Source: Streptomyces guryensis (GTDB lineage Bacteria; Actinomycetota; Actinomycetes; Streptomycetales; Streptomycetaceae). Taken from it: a stretch of DNA of 64,000 nucleotides. The DNA is taken from contig NZ_JAJSBI010000011.1 in the NCBI RefSeq assembly GCF_021261325.1, positions 62,001-126,000 of the forward strand, in the 5' to 3' direction. Positions 52,780-61,459 of this stretch are shown here, one piece after another; positions within the stretch are counted from its first letter, which is position 1; the number at the start of each line of letters is the position of its first letter. A model generated the notes under the pieces. It was given only the letters and a program-made list of their open reading frames with translations, did not search any database and was not told the DNA's origin. A program made the translations under genes and the position numbers.

Positions 52780-52911
52780 GTGTTCCGCGCCATTGCAGAC
52801 GTGCTGCGGCAGATCGGCGGCGCAATCGCCACCGTCGTCACACTGCCCTTCCGGGCTCTGGCCCGGCTCTTCGGCGGGGCCTCCGGTTCCGCGCGGGGGC
52901 ACGGGGCCTGA
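52780..52911 (+). CDS. LPFR-motif small amphipathic protein
   Basis: A 43-residue protein, MFRAIADVLRQIGGAIATVV followed by TLPFRALARLFGGASGSARG. GGGAAAGGGG precedes the GTG start. It forms one or two amphipathic helices with the LPFR motif typical of a family of small Streptomyces proteins. It may associate with the membrane. Role unknown. Confidence 0.75.
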   Translation: MFRAIADVLRQIGGAIATVVTLPFRALARLFGGASGSARGHGA

Positions 52912-53011
52912 ATCCACCGTCCCGCCTCGCCGGTGGCCGCCCTGATCCCCGACTGTCGGTGCCGCCTGCCACAATTGCGGCGCAACCTCAGTGAGAAGGC
53001 GGTACGGGATC

Positions 53012-55417
53012 GTGACGACACCCGGGTCCAGCGCAGTCGGGACCATCGAAGGCAGGATCGCCGAGGAGCTCGGCGTACGGGAGCGGCAGGTGAAGGCTGC
53101 CGTGGAACTGCTGGACGGCGGTTCGACGGTGCCTTTCATCGCCCGCTACCGCAAGGAAGCGACCGAGATGCTCGACGACGCGCAGCTGCGCACGCTCGAG
53201 GAACGGCTGCGCTATCTGCGGGAGCTGGAGGAGCGGCGGACCGCGATCCTGGAGTCGGTGCGCGAGCAGGGCAAGCTGACCGCGGAGCTGGAGGCGCAGA
53301 TCCGCGGTGCCGAGACCAAGGCGCGGCTCGAGGACATCTACCTGCCGTACAAGCCCAAGCGCCGCACCAAGGCGCAGATCGCGCGTGAGGCCGGTCTCGA
53401 ACCGCTGGCCGAGGGGCTGCTCGGCGACCCGGGCGTCGAACCCCTCGCGGCCGCCGCCGCGTTCGTCGACGCCGACAAGGGTGTCGCCGACCCGCAGGCC
53501 GCACTGGACGGCGCCCGCGCGATCCTCACCGAGCGGTTCTCCGAGGACGCCGACCTGATCGGCGAGCTGCGCGAGCGCATGTGGGTGCGCGGGCGGCTGG
53601 CCGCCAAGGTGCGGGAGGGCAAGGAGGAGGCGGGCGCCAAGTTCGCCGACTACTTCGACTTCGCCGAGCCCTTCACCGAGCTGCCCTCGCACCGCATCCT
53701 CGCCATGCTGCGCGGCGAGAAGGAGGAGGTCCTCGACCTCGTCCTGGAGCCGGAGGAGCCCACGGACGGCCCCTCGTCGTACGAGGGGATCGTGGCCGGG
53801 AGGTTCCAGATCGCCGACCGCGGCCGTCCCGGCGACAAGTGGCTCAAGGACACGGTCCGTTGGGCCTGGCGCACCCGCATCCTGGTGCACCTCGGCATCG
53901 ACCTGAGGCTGCGCCTGCGCACGGCCGCCGAGGACGAGGCGGTACAGGTGTTCGCGGCGAACCTGCGCGACCTGCTGCTCGCCGCCCCGGCCGGCACGCG
54001 CGCGACCCTGGGCCTGGACCCCGGTTTCCGTACGGGTGTGAAGGTCGCCGTCATCGACGCCACCGGCAAGGTGGTGGCCACGGACGTCATCTACCCGCAC
54101 GTCCCGGCGAACAAGTGGGATCAGGCGATCGCCAAGCTGGCCCACCTCGCGAAGGAGCACGCGGTCGAGCTGGTCGCGATCGGCAACGGCACGGCGTCCC
54201 GCGAGACCGACAAGCTCGCCGGTGAACTCATCGCCAAGCACCCCGAGTTGAACCTCACCAAGGTGATGGTCTCCGAGGCGGGCGCGTCCGTGTACTCGGC
54301 GTCCGCGTTCGCCTCGCAGGAACTGCCCGACATGGACGTGTCACTGCGCGGCGCCGTCTCCATCGCGCGCCGGCTCCAGGACCCCCTCGCCGAGCTGGTG
54401 AAGATCGACCCCAAGTCGATCGGCGTCGGCCAGTACCAGCACGACCTGTCCGAGGTGAAGCTGTCGCGCTCGCTGGACACGGTGGTCGAGGACTGTGTGA
54501 ACGGCGTGGGCGTGGACGTCAACACGGCGTCGGCACCGCTGCTCGCCCGTGTCTCCGGCATCACCTCCGGTCTGGCCGAGAACATCGTGGCGCACCGCGA
54601 CGCCAACGGCCCGTTCAAATCCCGCACCCAGCTGAAGGGCGTGGCGCGGCTCGGCCCGAAGGCGTACGAGCAGTGCGCGGGCTTCCTGCGCATCCGCGGC
54701 GGCGACGACCCGCTGGACGCGTCCAGCGTGCACCCGGAGGCGTACCCGGTCGTCCGGCGCATGGTGAAGACGTCCGGGCAGGAGGTGGCGTCGCTCATCG
54801 GCAACACGGGTGTGCTGCGTTCGCTGAAACCGGGTGAGTTCGTGGACGAGACGTTCGGTCTGCCGACCGTGACCGACATCCTCAAGGAGCTGGAGAAGCC
54901 CGGGCGCGACCCGCGGCCCGCGTTCAAGACGGCCACCTTCAAGGAGGGCGTCGAGAAGATCTCCGACCTGTCGTCCGGGATGGTCCTGGAGGGGGTGGTC
55001 ACGAATGTGGCGGCCTTCGGGGCGTTCATCGACGTCGGTGTCCACCAGGACGGGCTGGCGCACGTCTCCGCGCTGTCCAAGACGTTCGTGAAGGACCCGC
55101 GGGATGTGGTGAAGCCGGGGGACATCGTCAAGGTGAAGGTGCTGGACGTCGACATTCCGCGCAAGCGGATCTCGCTGACGCTGCGGCTGGACGACGAAGC
55201 GGCGCCGCAGGGTGACGGCGGCGGCGACCGTCGGCAGCGGGGGGCGCGTCCGCCTCAGCAGCGGCAGCAGCAGCGCCAGGGCGGCGGCCGGGGTGGACAG
55301 GGCGGCGGCCGTGGCGGGCAGGGCGGCGGTTCGCGTCAGGCTCCGGCGCCGGCCAACAGTGCGATGGCCGATGCTCTGCGCAAGGCCGGGTTGCTGGATC
55401 CGAAGGGTAAGCGGTGA
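53012..55417 (+). CDS. tex: Tex-family RNA-binding transcription accessory protein
   Basis: An 801-residue nucleic-acid-binding protein. The N-terminal helical part has STVPFIARYRKEATEMLDD near residue 35. The YqgF-like domain begins at LGLDPGFRTGVKVAVIDATG near 335. The helix-hairpin-helix region includes VNGVGVDVNTASAPLLARVS near 500, and the S1 domain has GMVLEGVVTNVAAFGAFIDVG near 655. A Gln/Gly/Arg-rich tail (GGRGGQGGGRGGQGGG) precedes a conserved end, MADALRKAGLLDPKGKR. GTG 53012 is preferred over GTG 52991 by homology of the N-terminus. Confidence 0.93.
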   Translation: MTTPGSSAVGTIEGRIAEELGVRERQVKAAVELLDGGSTVPFIARYRKEATEMLDDAQLRTLEERLRYLRELEERRTAILESVREQGKLTAELEAQIRGAETKARLEDIYLPYKPKRRTKAQIAREAGLEPLAEGLLGDPGVEPLAAAAAFVDADKGVADPQAALDGARAILTERFSEDADLIGELRERMWVRGRLAAKVREGKEEAGAKFADYFDFAEPFTELPSHRILAMLRGEKEEVLDLVLEPEEPTDGPSSYEGIVAGRFQIADRGRPGDKWLKDTVRWAWRTRILVHLGIDLRLRLRTAAEDEAVQVFAANLRDLLLAAPAGTRATLGLDPGFRTGVKVAVIDATGKVVATDVIYPHVPANKWDQAIAKLAHLAKEHAVELVAIGNGTASRETDKLAGELIAKHPELNLTKVMVSEAGASVYSASAFASQELPDMDVSLRGAVSIARRLQDPLAELVKIDPKSIGVGQYQHDLSEVKLSRSLDTVVEDCVNGVGVDVNTASAPLLARVSGITSGLAENIVAHRDANGPFKSRTQLKGVARLGPKAYEQCAGFLRIRGGDDPLDASSVHPEAYPVVRRMVKTSGQEVASLIGNTGVLRSLKPGEFVDETFGLPTVTDILKELEKPGRDPRPAFKTATFKEGVEKISDLSSGMVLEGVVTNVAAFGAFIDVGVHQDGLAHVSALSKTFVKDPRDVVKPGDIVKVKVLDVDIPRKRISLTLRLDDEAAPQGDGGGDRRQRGARPPQQRQQQRQGGGRGGQGGGRGGQGGGSRQAPAPANSAMADALRKAGLLDPKGKR

Positions 55418-55451
55418 GCTGAGGGGGCAGGTCGTGGGGAATCTGCGGGCC

Positions 55452-55485
55452 GGTTGTGGCTGGTCGCGCAGTTCCCCGCGCCCCT
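55452..55485. repeat. Dispersed Streptomyces intergenic repeat, copy 1
   Basis: The stretch contains GGCTGGTCGCGCAGTTCCCC and then GCGCCCCTG. A close copy is at 62453-62496, and a related hairpin (CCCCGCGCCCCCTTTGGGGC) is at 58631-58662. I remember this unit as common between Streptomyces genes. Confidence 0.55.
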
Positions 55486-55506
55486 GTTGGACCTAGGGTG
55501 GCTGCC

Positions 55507-56070
55507 ATGGTTGCTGCGCACGCCGTCACCTGGGAAGTACTGGAGAGCCGCGGGTACGAGACCGCCTGGGTCGAGTTCGCCGGTGGCTCCCTGCGGGCCC
55601 GTGGCCGGGCCGTCGGGGCCGTTCCGGAGCCGTACTGGATCTCTTACGAGCTTGAGACCGGTGAAGGGTTCGTGACCCGGCGGCTGGTGGTCACCTCGGA
55701 GACCGAGACCAGTACCCGCACTCTCGATCTGCGGCGCGACGACGCCGGGCGGTGGACCGCGGACGGCGAACCGATGCCCGGCGTGGAGGGTGCGCTCGAC
55801 TGCGATCTGGGCCTGTGCCCGCTCACCAACACCATGCCGGTGCTGCGGCACGACCTCCATCGGGCACCCGGCGAGCAGGAGTTCCTGATGGCGTGGGTCT
55901 CGGTGCCGGGCCTGGTGGTACGGCCGTCGCAGCAGACCTACACCCATCTCGGGCGCACCGACGGCGGCGGCCATGTCCGGTTCTCGTCCGGCGAGTTCCG
56001 CAGTGACCTGGAGTTCGACGCGGACGGCTGCGTCGTCGACTATCCCGGGCTGGCGACGCGCCTGCGCTGA
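55507..56070 (+). CDS. Putative glycolipid-binding domain protein (DUF1089)
   Basis: A 187-residue beta-barrel-type protein. WEVLESRGYETAWVEFAGG and CDLGLCPLTNTMPVLRHDLH match what I know of the DUF1089 family, and RPSQQTYTHLG and YPGLATRLR close it. The equivalent Pseudomonas fold has been proposed to bind glycolipids. TAGGGT lies 7 nt before the ATG without a ribosome binding site, so translation is probably leaderless. Confidence 0.82.
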   Translation: MVAAHAVTWEVLESRGYETAWVEFAGGSLRARGRAVGAVPEPYWISYELETGEGFVTRRLVVTSETETSTRTLDLRRDDAGRWTADGEPMPGVEGALDCDLGLCPLTNTMPVLRHDLHRAPGEQEFLMAWVSVPGLVVRPSQQTYTHLGRTDGGGHVRFSSGEFRSDLEFDADGCVVDYPGLATRLR

Positions 56071-56080
56071 AGCGGCGCTT

Positions 56081-56659
56081 TCAGCCGTTCCAGCGGGGGT
56101 TCCGCCCGCTGACGGCGAGTGCCCGCTCGAAGGCGGGGGCGTCGGACGGCAACGGCACGGGCGGGCCGTAGCTGCCATTGGCACGTGCCTGCCCGGCGAG
56201 CTCCTCGACCACGCCGAGCGCCGTCCGGGCGGTGTCCGGGCCGAGGTCGAACGCGCGGCCGGTGGCGCGTGCCAGGTCCCAGCCGTGCAGGGCGAGTTCG
56301 TTCAGGGTGATCGACGCGGCGAGCGAGGCCGGCATCTCCCCCGGGCCGAACTCGGTGGTGCCTTCGTAGGACGCCGGATCCGCCCAGGCCGCCGCGGCCC
56401 GGCCCACGGCATCGGACAGTTCCTGCGGTGTCATGGCCAGGGCGGTGGCGTCCTCGCCGGGCTGCGCCTCCTTGCGGGCGGCGCGTGCGGCGGACAGGAG
56501 GGTCCCGCCCAGGTGGTCGACGAGCTGGGCGACGGTGAACTTCTCGCAGGGGGTGCGGTCCTGGAGCTGTTCGTCACGGATGCCGGAGGCCGTCACGGCG
56601 ACGGCCTCGGCGCACTCGCGGATGGCGGGGTGCAGTGTGCTGTGCTGGGTGGCGTTCAC
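56081..56659 (-). CDS. TIGR03086-type metal-binding (DinB/mycothiol-dependent-like) protein
   Basis: A 192-residue four-helix protein. Likely metal ligands are the His in VAQLVDHLGGTLL near residue 50 and the Glu and His in LNELALHGWDLARATGR near 125-134. GGAGAG precedes the GTG start. Such proteins often use mycothiol in actinobacteria; the reaction is unknown. It shares an intergenic area with ArsR/SRPBCC genes. Confidence 0.82.
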   Translation of the reverse strand: MNATQHSTLHPAIRECAEAVAVTASGIRDEQLQDRTPCEKFTVAQLVDHLGGTLLSAARAARKEAQPGEDATALAMTPQELSDAVGRAAAAWADPASYEGTTEFGPGEMPASLAASITLNELALHGWDLARATGRAFDLGPDTARTALGVVEELAGQARANGSYGPPVPLPSDAPAFERALAVSGRNPRWNG

Positions 56660-56723
56660 GGGTTCTCTCCCTGTAGGGGTTCTCTGGCGGACCGGCCGGC
56701 ATACGGCTGCGGTACGGCTGCGC

Positions 56724-57146
56724 TCACCCGGTGAAGAAGGGCGCGCTCTCACCGGTCTCGGCGTACTTCTTGAGCTGCACGAACTTGGTCGCCCAGCCTT
56801 AGGTGAAGTCGCGGTAGGCGTCGTCGACGGCGGGGAAACCGCCATGGGTGAAGCGCAGGGTGACACCGCCCTCCGGGCGGGCCAGGATCTCGTAGACCTG
56901 CTCGGTTCCGGTCCACGGGCCGTTCTCGCCCGCCAGGACCAGCCGCTTGCCGGGCTCCGCCTCGGTGACGCGCAGCCCCCACGCCCCGGGCACGCCCGGA
57001 AACTCCAGCTCGTGCAGGCTTCCCACACCCTCGCCGGCAGCGGCCGTGCTGGTGAACCAGCCCTGGATCCCCTCGGCCGTGGAGATCGCCGTGTACACGG
57101 TCTCCGGGTCGGACTCGATGGTCAGTTGCATCGCGATGTCGGGCAT
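56724..57146 (-). pseudogene. SRPBCC/AHSA1-type protein with a premature stop
   Basis: A START-like ligand-binding protein, MPDIAMQLTIESDPETVYTA and so on, with GGAAGGA before the ATG. The frame stops at TAA (56801-56799) after YRDFT. Read through, it continues GWATKFVQLKKYAETGESAP to TGA at 56726-56724. The lost part is the C-terminal helix that closes the ligand pocket. A Tyr codon (TAC) changed to TAA explains the lesion. The product would be 115 instead of 140 residues. Confidence 0.8.
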
Positions 57147-57202
57147 GACCTGTGTCCTTCCGTGGGCGCTCAGGGCATGGAGCCCGGACACCCGTCCTTC
57201 GA

Positions 57203-57218
57203 TTTAGCCACTACTAAA
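57203..57218. promoter_or_regulatory. ArsR-type operator candidate
   Basis: TTTAG (57203-57207) and CTAAA (57214-57218) form inverted arms 6 bp apart. ACTAAAATG occurs here and again at 57252-57260, just before the arsR start. The site lies between the divergent SRPBCC and arsR genes. Confidence 0.45.
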
Positions 57219-57268
57219 ATGTAGCTGCAGGGCTCCCCCGAATTCAAGTGGCGACTAAAATGAACTCC

Positions 57269-57592
57269 ATGGATGCCGTACAGGTGGTCGCCGAGCCCCG
57301 GCGACGCGAGATCCTCCGCCTGGTGTGGGACGAGGAGCGGTCGGCGGGCGAGATCGCCGACCGGTTCGACGTCACGTTCGGAGCGGTCTCCCAGCACCTC
57401 AGGGTGCTCAGGGACGCCGGTCTGGTCACGCTGCGCCAGGACGGCAAGAAGCGCTTCTACCGGGCCGACCGCGAAGCCCTGGGTCCGCTGGCCGCGTATC
57501 TGCAGTCCATGTGGGCGGACAGGCTGGACACGCTCGCCGAGCTGTCGGAGGCTGCGGAACGCGCGGAGCGCGGCGAAGGGACGGACACGTGA
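57269..57592 (+). CDS. ArsR family transcriptional regulator
   Basis: A 107-residue winged-helix repressor. AEPRRREILRLVWDEERSAG then EIADRFDVTFGAVSQHLRVL near residues 8-50 and DGKKRFYRADREAL form the DNA-binding domain. It has no metal-binding Cys pair, so it belongs to the SRPBCC-associated type and not to arsenic regulators. ATG 57269 has TAAAAT 9 nt upstream, hinting at a leaderless message; ATG 57260 is also in frame. Its stop overlaps the next gene (GTGA). Confidence 0.87.
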   Translation: MDAVQVVAEPRRREILRLVWDEERSAGEIADRFDVTFGAVSQHLRVLRDAGLVTLRQDGKKRFYRADREALGPLAAYLQSMWADRLDTLAELSEAAERAERGEGTDT

Positions 57593-58026
57593 GCGTCGAT
57601 GCGGTCACCCTGGAGCGGCTGATCGCCGCCCGCCCCGAGACGGTGTTCTCCTTCTTCACCGACCGGGACAAGTGGCTGTCCTGGATGGGCGCGGACGGCA
57701 CTTTCAGCTTCGAGCCCGGTGGCGGGTACCGGACGCGGGTCAACGGCGACAACGTCGCGGAGGGCCGTTTCGTCGAGATCGACCCGCCGAAGCGGGTGGT
57801 GTTCACCTGGGGCTGGGTCGACGGCGCGATGTCCGTGCCGCCCGGCTCCACCACGGTCGAGATCACCCTGGAACCGGTCGCCGAGGGCACCCTGCTCCGC
57901 CTGGTCCACCGCGGCCTGCCGTCCCCCGAGGCGTGTGCCGCGCACCAGGAGGGCTGGACGCACTACACCGGCCGTCTCGCGACGGTGGCGGCAGGCGGCG
58001 ACCCCGGTCCGGACGACTGGATGTGA
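57589..58026 (+). CDS. SRPBCC/AHSA1-type protein
   Basis: A 145-residue START-like protein, with VTLERLIAARPETVFSFFTD near the N-terminus, WLSWMGADGTFSFEPGGGYR and FTWGWVDGAMSVPPGSTTVE. The GTG start overlaps the arsR stop by 4 nt, so it is translationally coupled. It is a paralogue of the broken gene across the intergenic region. The ligand is unknown. Confidence 0.85.
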   Translation: MSVDAVTLERLIAARPETVFSFFTDRDKWLSWMGADGTFSFEPGGGYRTRVNGDNVAEGRFVEIDPPKRVVFTWGWVDGAMSVPPGSTTVEITLEPVAEGTLLRLVHRGLPSPEACAAHQEGWTHYTGRLATVAAGGDPGPDDWM

Positions 58027-58047
58027 GGCGCGGCCTGTCCGACCCGC

Positions 58048-58527
58048 TCAGCTCTGCCCGGGAGGCGGAGCCGTGCCGCCGTTCATCCGGGCGCGGTTCT
58101 CCGCGAGCAGTTCCTGAACGCGCCGCTCGACCTCCGCGGGGTCCACACCGAGGGAACGGCCGATGTGAGCGGCCCACACCTCCGAGCGCACATTGGTCTC
58201 GAAGTCGAGATCGGCGCGGACGTTCTCGCGGGCGGCCTGGCGGTTCTGGCTCACCATCACGAAGGTGGACAGGAAGATCGCTTCCAGGCTGACGATCATG
58301 GTGAGCAGCCCGAAGGGGTACGGGTCCCAGACCGGCCCCTTGCCGAAGACCCCCTCGTTGCACACGATCCACACCGCGAACCACAGGGCGTGCAGATAGA
58401 CGAACGCCATGGTGCCGGCGAACGCGGTGATCGCGTCCGCGATCCGGTCCTGGGTCCCGCGCATCCGTGCAACGACGTCCTGCTCGTGCACGATCCGCAC
58501 CGTCGGCCGCTTCGCCGCAGCGCCCAT
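58048..58527 (-). CDS. DUF1003 membrane protein
   Basis: A 159-residue protein with two helices (TAFAGTMAFVYLHALWFAVW and PYPFGLLTMIVSLEAIFLST) typical of DUF1003, followed by SQNRQAARENVRADLDFETN and a cytoplasmic coil. GGGGAG lies upstream of the ATG. Function unknown. Confidence 0.87.
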   Translation of the reverse strand: MGAAAKRPTVRIVHEQDVVARMRGTQDRIADAITAFAGTMAFVYLHALWFAVWIVCNEGVFGKGPVWDPYPFGLLTMIVSLEAIFLSTFVMVSQNRQAARENVRADLDFETNVRSEVWAAHIGRSLGVDPAEVERRVQELLAENRARMNGGTAPPPGQS

Positions 58528-58630
58528 GGTCTCCCCTTTGCTCGGCGGAATGTGCCGCGATGTGCCGTTGATCACCTGTGGCACCGTCGTGACGGGTCGC
58601 GCCCCGCGGCGGAGCCGCTGAGGCGACAGC

Positions 58631-58662
58631 CCCGCGCCCCCTTTGGGGCGCTGCGCTGAGCC
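58631..58662. repeat. Dispersed intergenic repeat, divergent copy 2
   Basis: CCCCGCGCCCCCTTTGGGGC, a GC hairpin unit, resembles the right part of the repeats at 55452 and 62453. It lies between the DUF1003 and ABC-F genes and could act as a terminator for the ABC-F gene. Confidence 0.4.
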
Positions 58663-58685
58663 GTAGCGGAATTCATCCGCCCTGC

Positions 58686-60326
58686 TCAGCGCTCCATGAC
58701 TTTTCCGTCCGCCACCTCCAGGCGGCGGTTCACGTGGACCGCGTCCAGCATGCGTCGGTCGTGGGTGACCAGGAGGAGGGTGCCCTGGTAGGCGTCGAGG
58801 GCCGACTCCAGCTGCTCGATGGCCGGCAGGTCGAGGTGGTTGGTCGGCTCGTCGAGGACGAGGAGGTTGACGCCCCTGCCCTGCAGCAAGGCCAGGGCGG
58901 CGCGCGTGCGCTCGCCCGGGGACAGGGTCGCCGCCGGGCGCAGCACATGGTCGGACCTCAGGCCGAACTTGGCCAGCAGCGTGCGTACCTCGCCCGGCTC
59001 GGTGTCCGGTACGGCGGCGCAGAACGCGTCGAGCAGCGCCTCGGTGCCGTGGAACAGCTTGCGGGCCTGGTCGACCTCGCCGACCAGGACGCCGGGGCCG
59101 AGGCCCGCGTGGCCCGCGTCGAGGGGGATCCGGCCGAGCAGGGCGCCCAGCAGGGTCGACTTGCCGGCGCCGTTCGCCCCGGTCACCGCCACCCGGTCCG
59201 CCCAGTCGATCTGCAGTGAGACCGGGCCGAAAGTGAAGTCGCCGCGCCGCACCTCGGCGTCCCGCAGGGTGGCCACGACGGCACCCGAGCGCGGGGCCGA
59301 CGCGATCTCCATGCGCAGCTCCCACTCCTTGCGGGGCTCCTCGACCACGTCGAGCCGCTCGATCATGCGCTGGGTCTGCCGGGCCTTCGCGGCCTGCTTC
59401 TCGCTGGCCTCGCTGCGGAACTTGCGGCCGATCTTGTCGTTGTCGTTGTTCGCCTTGCGGCGGGCGTTCTTGACGCCCTTGTCCATCCAGGAGCGCTGCA
59501 TCTGGGCCCGGTCCTGGAGGGCGGAGCGCTTGTCGGCGTACTCCTCGTAGTCCTCGCGGGCGTGCCGGCGGGCGACGTCCCGTTCCTCCAGATAGGCCTC
59601 GTAACCTCCGCCGTAGAGCGTGATCTGCTGCTGGGCCAGGTCGAGTTCGAGGACCTTGGTGACGGTGCGGGTGAGGAACTCGCGGTCGTGGCTGACGACG
59701 ACGGTGCCGGCGCGCAAGCCCTTCACGAACCGCTCCAGACGCTCCAGACCGTCCAGATCCAGGTCGTTGGTCGGCTCGTCGAGGAGGAAGACGTCATAGC
59801 GGGAGAGCAGCAGGGAGGCGAGGCCTGCGCGTGCCGCCTGGCCGCCGGACAGGGATGTCATCGGCTGGTCAAGGTCCACCGCGAGGCCCAGGGAGTCGGC
59901 GACCTCCTCGGACCGCTCCTCCAGGTCGGCGCCGCCCAGGTCGAGCCAGCGCTCCAGGCTGGTCGCGTACGCGTCGTCGGCGCCGGGTGCGCCGTCGACC
60001 AGGGCCTGCGTGGCCTCGTCCATCACGCGCTGCGCCTCGGCGACGCCGGTACGGCGGGCCAGGAAGTCCCGGACGGTCTCGCCGGGGCGTCGCTCCGGTT
60101 CCTGCGGGAGGTGGCCGACGGTCGCGGTCGGCGGGGAGAGCCGCAGCTCCCCCAGCTCCGGGGCGAGCAGCCCCGCGAGCATTCTGAGCAGGGTGGACTT
60201 GCCCGCGCCGTTGGCACCGACCAGCCCGATCACGTCTCCGGGCGCGACGACGAGGTCGAGCCCGGAGAAGAGGGAGCGGTCGCCGTGGCCGGCGGCGAGG
60301 TTCTTGGCGACGAGGGTGGCAGTCAT
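58686..60326 (-). CDS. ABC-F family ATPase (ribosome-associated type)
   Basis: A 546-residue protein with two ATPase domains and no membrane part. The first Walker A, GANGAGKST, lies near residues 38-46 with signature LSGGQAARAGLA and Walker B VFLLDEPTNDLDLDG. The second Walker A is near 355, with LSPGERTRAALALLQGRG and LLVLDEPTNHLDLPA. The linker between them is long and charged (DKRSALQDRAQMQRSWMDKG). ABC-F proteins act on the ribosome, some giving antibiotic resistance. TAAAAT lies 10 nt before the ATG. Confidence 0.92.
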   Translation of the reverse strand: MTATLVAKNLAAGHGDRSLFSGLDLVVAPGDVIGLVGANGAGKSTLLRMLAGLLAPELGELRLSPPTATVGHLPQEPERRPGETVRDFLARRTGVAEAQRVMDEATQALVDGAPGADDAYATSLERWLDLGGADLEERSEEVADSLGLAVDLDQPMTSLSGGQAARAGLASLLLSRYDVFLLDEPTNDLDLDGLERLERFVKGLRAGTVVVSHDREFLTRTVTKVLELDLAQQQITLYGGGYEAYLEERDVARRHAREDYEEYADKRSALQDRAQMQRSWMDKGVKNARRKANNDNDKIGRKFRSEASEKQAAKARQTQRMIERLDVVEEPRKEWELRMEIASAPRSGAVVATLRDAEVRRGDFTFGPVSLQIDWADRVAVTGANGAGKSTLLGALLGRIPLDAGHAGLGPGVLVGEVDQARKLFHGTEALLDAFCAAVPDTEPGEVRTLLAKFGLRSDHVLRPAATLSPGERTRAALALLQGRGVNLLVLDEPTNHLDLPAIEQLESALDAYQGTLLLVTHDRRMLDAVHVNRRLEVADGKVMER

Positions 60327-60361
60327 CAGGGCGCCGATTTTAGCCGCCGCGCGCCCCGCCC

Positions 60362-61393
60362 TCAGCGCGCCATCGCCTCGACCAGCACGCTCCCCGCCGT
60401 CCGTGCCACCACGAACGACTCCCCCTTCACCGCCCTGGCGTCCAGGGCGATGCGGTGGCGGCCCGGTTCGAGGACGCCGTCGAAGACCTCGTGGGTGTGG
60501 GTCCGGTAGAGGCGGTCGAGACGGTACGCGGTGAGGCGGACCCGGCAGGGCGAGGTGACCTCGACACCCGCCTCGCCGTCTGCCGCCACCAGGTGGGTCA
60601 GGCGGCGCTGCTCCGCGGGACTGCGGTCCAGGGCATGTTCGATCTGGGCGACGAGGAGCGGGACGATCGGGGCGAGGCCCTCGACGTACACCACGTCGAC
60701 GCCCGCCTGTTCGAAGGAGTGGCGTACGGCGGCGCGTTCCTCCCGGGTGATCGCGCGGCCGAAGGCGACGGCGCCGTAGGCGCGCAGTTCGTCGCCGGGG
60801 ACGCCGCCCACGTCGTGGGCGATGTCGGCGCCGATGCCGATGGTGCGCAGGGCGGCGGCGAGCTTGGCGAGCAGGGCGACTCGGGCGCCGATGAGGAGGA
60901 CGCGGCGGCGGGTGCCCGGGGGCTCCCCGGCGAGGAGGCCGGCGAGCGCGTCCCGGTACTCCGCGCCGTGGAAGCGGAAGGGCCCGATGCCGTGGTAACC
61001 GTTGAGTTCGAGGTCGGCGTGTTCGTCGGTCTGCCAGGCGAAGTCCCGCCAGACGTAGTCCTCCCCTTCTTGGCCCTCCCGCTCGATGATCGCGGTGACC
61101 GCGCCGCAGGCCAGATCGGCGCACTCGGGGCAGCCGTAGATGACGTAGCGGCCGCCCGGAAGCGGTGGCTCCGCCTCCAGCAGAAGGCCGCGGACCTGTT
61201 CGGTGAAGATCGCGGGTGGGATGTCGGAGGCGAGCGGGGAGACGGCGTCGAGGTCGGAGAGCTGGAACAGCAGCGGGCGTCCGTCGACGATGAAGTCCAC
61301 GAAGTCCCGGTGCACTTGGTAGTCACCGTTGGCGAGGACTCCACCGGCACGCATCGCCGGTGCCAGGCCGAAGGTCGCGTACTCGGCAGACAT
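60362..61393 (-). CDS. Conserved hypothetical protein, two domains
   Basis: A 343-residue soluble protein. The N-terminal beta-rich half carries YGCPECADLACGAVTAIIER near residues 82-101, three Cys that could bind metal. The C-terminal half resembles a Rossmann-like fold (RRVLLIGARVALLAKLAAAL; GVDVVYVEGLAPIVPLLVAQ). I recognise no function. GATACT lies 6 nt before the ATG, suggesting a leaderless message; the divergent oxidase gene looks the same. Confidence 0.72.
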   Translation of the reverse strand: MSAEYATFGLAPAMRAGGVLANGDYQVHRDFVDFIVDGRPLLFQLSDLDAVSPLASDIPPAIFTEQVRGLLLEAEPPLPGGRYVIYGCPECADLACGAVTAIIEREGQEGEDYVWRDFAWQTDEHADLELNGYHGIGPFRFHGAEYRDALAGLLAGEPPGTRRRVLLIGARVALLAKLAAALRTIGIGADIAHDVGGVPGDELRAYGAVAFGRAITREERAAVRHSFEQAGVDVVYVEGLAPIVPLLVAQIEHALDRSPAEQRRLTHLVAADGEAGVEVTSPCRVRLTAYRLDRLYRTHTHEVFDGVLEPGRHRIALDARAVKGESFVVARTAGSVLVEAMAR

Positions 61394-61459
61394 GCTGTGA
61401 GTATCCCCAGAGTGGGAGCTGTCTGAGCACGGCATGACATATTCCGCTAACGTCCCCGC

